Made by a program: the position numbers and the translations under genes. A model generated the notes under the pieces. The model was not told the origin of the DNA. It did not search any database and was given only the letters and a program-made list of their open reading frames with translations. Shown here piece after piece: positions 62,851-64,000 of a stretch of 64,000 nucleotides of DNA. Origin of the DNA: Saccharothrix violaceirubra (GTDB lineage Bacteria; Actinomycetota; Actinomycetes; Mycobacteriales; Pseudonocardiaceae); assembly GCF_014203755.1 (NCBI RefSeq), contig NZ_JACHJS010000001.1:6138001-6202000 (forward strand). The letters are read 5' to 3'. Every line of letters begins with the position of its first letter. The stretch's first letter is position 1.

Positions 62851-64000
62851 ATGGACGCACTCGGTCTCGCCCGGTTGCAGTTCGCGGTCACCACCTCCTT
62901 CCACTTCCTGTTCGTGCTGCTGACGCTCGGACTCGTGACGCTGGTGGCGGTGACCCAGACCCGGGCGACAGTGACGAAGAACCCGGTCCAGTGGCGGATG
63001 ACCCGCTTCTGGGGCCGGCTGTACGTGGTGAACTACGCGCTGGGCATCGCGACCGGCATCGTCATGGAGTTCCAGTTCGGACTGAACTGGTCGGGCCTTG
63101 CCGAGGTGGCGGGCGACGTGTTCGGTGCGCCGCTGGCGACCGAGACGCTGGTCGCGTTCTTCCTCGAATCCACGTTCCTGGGCCTGTGGATCTTCGGCTG
63201 GGACCGGCTGAACCGGTGGGCCCACCTCGCGCTGATCTGGCTGACCGCCCTCACCGCCTACGCGTCGGTGCTGTGGATCATGGTCGCCAACGGCTTCCTC
63301 CAGCACCCCGTCGGGCACGTGGACGACGGCGGCGTCCTGCGCCTGGTCGACTTCGGCGCACTGCTGACCAACCCCACGTTCAGGGTCGCGTTCGCACACG
63401 TGTTCTCGGCCGCGCTGACCGTCGGCGGCGTCTTCGTCACCGGCGTCAGCGCCTACCACCTCATCAAGCGCACCAAGGAGAACGAGTTCTTCCGCTCCTC
63501 CCTGCGCCTGGGCGTGGTCACGACCGCGCTCGCCACCCCGTTCCTGATCGGCGCGGGCTTCGGCCAGTTCCCGGTGATCGGCGAGTTCCAGCCGGACAAG
63601 TCGGCGGCGGCCGGCACCCTCGGCGGCATCGGCCTCGGCCTGATGATCCTGACCGGCTTCACGCTGTTCCTGGCGAGCTGGCTCGGCCTGCCGCTGCTGC
63701 TGCGCGACTGGGTCATCCGACTGCGCTTCCCGCTGTACCTGATGGTGCTGTCGATCCCGCTGCCGTTCCTGGCCGCGATCGGCGGGTGGCTCTACCGCGA
63801 ACTCGGCCGTCAGCCGTGGCTGGTCTACGGCGTACTGCGCACCGAGGACGCGATGTCGCCGGTCTCCGAGAGCGGGATGCTCACGTCCTTCATCGCCTTC
63901 ACGGCCCTGTTCGCCGTGCTCGCGGTCGCCGACTGGGTGCTGATCGCCCGGCTGGCCCGCCGCGGTCCCGAACCGGTCGACGCGCCCGCGACGCCCGTGT
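62851..64000 (+). CDS. cydA: Cytochrome bd ubiquinol oxidase subunit I, 3' end outside the window
   Basis: High-affinity terminal oxidase subunit. The 383 visible residues start MDALGLARLQFAVTTSFHFL (with the heme-ligand His region) and contain FWGRLYVVNYALGIATGIVMEFQFGLNWSG, ESTFLGLWIFGWDRLN and WIMVANGFLQHPVG. Q-loop-type sequence and several TM segments follow; the gene runs off the right edge with no stop. Divergent from padR, which may regulate it. Confidence 0.95.
   Translation, partial: MDALGLARLQFAVTTSFHFLFVLLTLGLVTLVAVTQTRATVTKNPVQWRMTRFWGRLYVVNYALGIATGIVMEFQFGLNWSGLAEVAGDVFGAPLATETLVAFFLESTFLGLWIFGWDRLNRWAHLALIWLTALTAYASVLWIMVANGFLQHPVGHVDDGGVLRLVDFGALLTNPTFRVAFAHVFSAALTVGGVFVTGVSAYHLIKRTKENEFFRSSLRLGVVTTALATPFLIGAGFGQFPVIGEFQPDKSAAAGTLGGIGLGLMILTGFTLFLASWLGLPLLLRDWVIRLRFPLYLMVLSIPLPFLAAIGGWLYRELGRQPWLVYGVLRTEDAMSPVSESGMLTSFIAFTALFAVLAVADWVLIARLARRGPEPVDAPATPV

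Overview
The window is about 64 kb of GC-rich (roughly 70 %) actinobacterial DNA. It is dominated by one nearly complete flagellar and chemotaxis locus (about 4.2-54.6 kb plus a further receptor at 60-61.7 kb). The Scr1/DUF397-type gene, the DUF3117 protein, the PadR/HAAS pair, cytochrome bd and the many GTG starts point to a filamentous or zoospore-forming actinomycete. A member of the Pseudonocardiales such as Actinosynnema, Saccharothrix or a relative is my best guess, but the genus is inference.

Layout. 0-4.1 kb holds housekeeping genes: a partial leucyl aminopeptidase, a DUF3117 protein, a PaaX-type regulator with an enoyl-CoA hydratase, and a minus-strand operon of a small DivIVA-like membrane protein, an SRPBCC protein and DNA-3-methyladenine glycosylase I. 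4.3-7.8 kb is the minus-strand operon flgN-flgK-flgL-fliW-csrA. 7.9-12.3 kb on the plus strand carries fliA (sigma-28), fliC, fliD, fliS and a small FliT-like ORF. 12.9-31.3 kb is one plus-strand operon: flgB, flgC, fliE, F, G, H, I, J, a cell-wall hydrolase, fliK, flgD, flgE, flbD, motA, motB, fliL, M, N, O, P, Q, R and flhB. 31.4-37.5 kb on the minus strand is flhA, a giant FlhF-like protein and a small membrane protein. 37.6-41.2 kb is cheB-cheR-cheY-cheX-cheY-cheX. 41.4-46.6 kb is cheA-cheW-MCP plus an unknown gene. 46.7-51.1 kb has two divergent PAS histidine kinases and an OmpR-type regulator. Two further MCPs follow, up to 54.5 kb. 54.9-59.9 kb is accessory: DUF397, a DUF5753 remnant, an XRE regulator, an unknown three-gene cassette and a RelE/Phd-type toxin-antitoxin pair. 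A fourth MCP, a HAAS-domain membrane protein, a PadR regulator and the start of cydA close the window.

How it works together. FliA probably drives the regulon. Eight transcription-unit heads carry the same pattern, (T/G)CA followed by a fourth base, exactly 15 nt, then G(C/T)CG(A/T)T, which resembles the sigma-28 promoter class. The fliC leader downstream of its promoter has six GGA motifs, two of them within the ribosome-binding site. This fits a CsrA repression switch released by FliW, both encoded nearby. The MCPs, CheA/CheW, CheR/CheB and two CheY-CheX pairs form the signalling path to a FliM/FliN switch whose FliM lacks the usual N-terminal CheY-binding motif.

Most notable: the shared promoter pattern; 22-nt tandem arrays placed just 3' of three flagellar operons in the direction of transcription; a 251-bp perfect inverted repeat shared by two MCP genes that flank the cheA-kinase region; and a 1265-residue FlhF-like protein whose GTPase motifs are degenerate.
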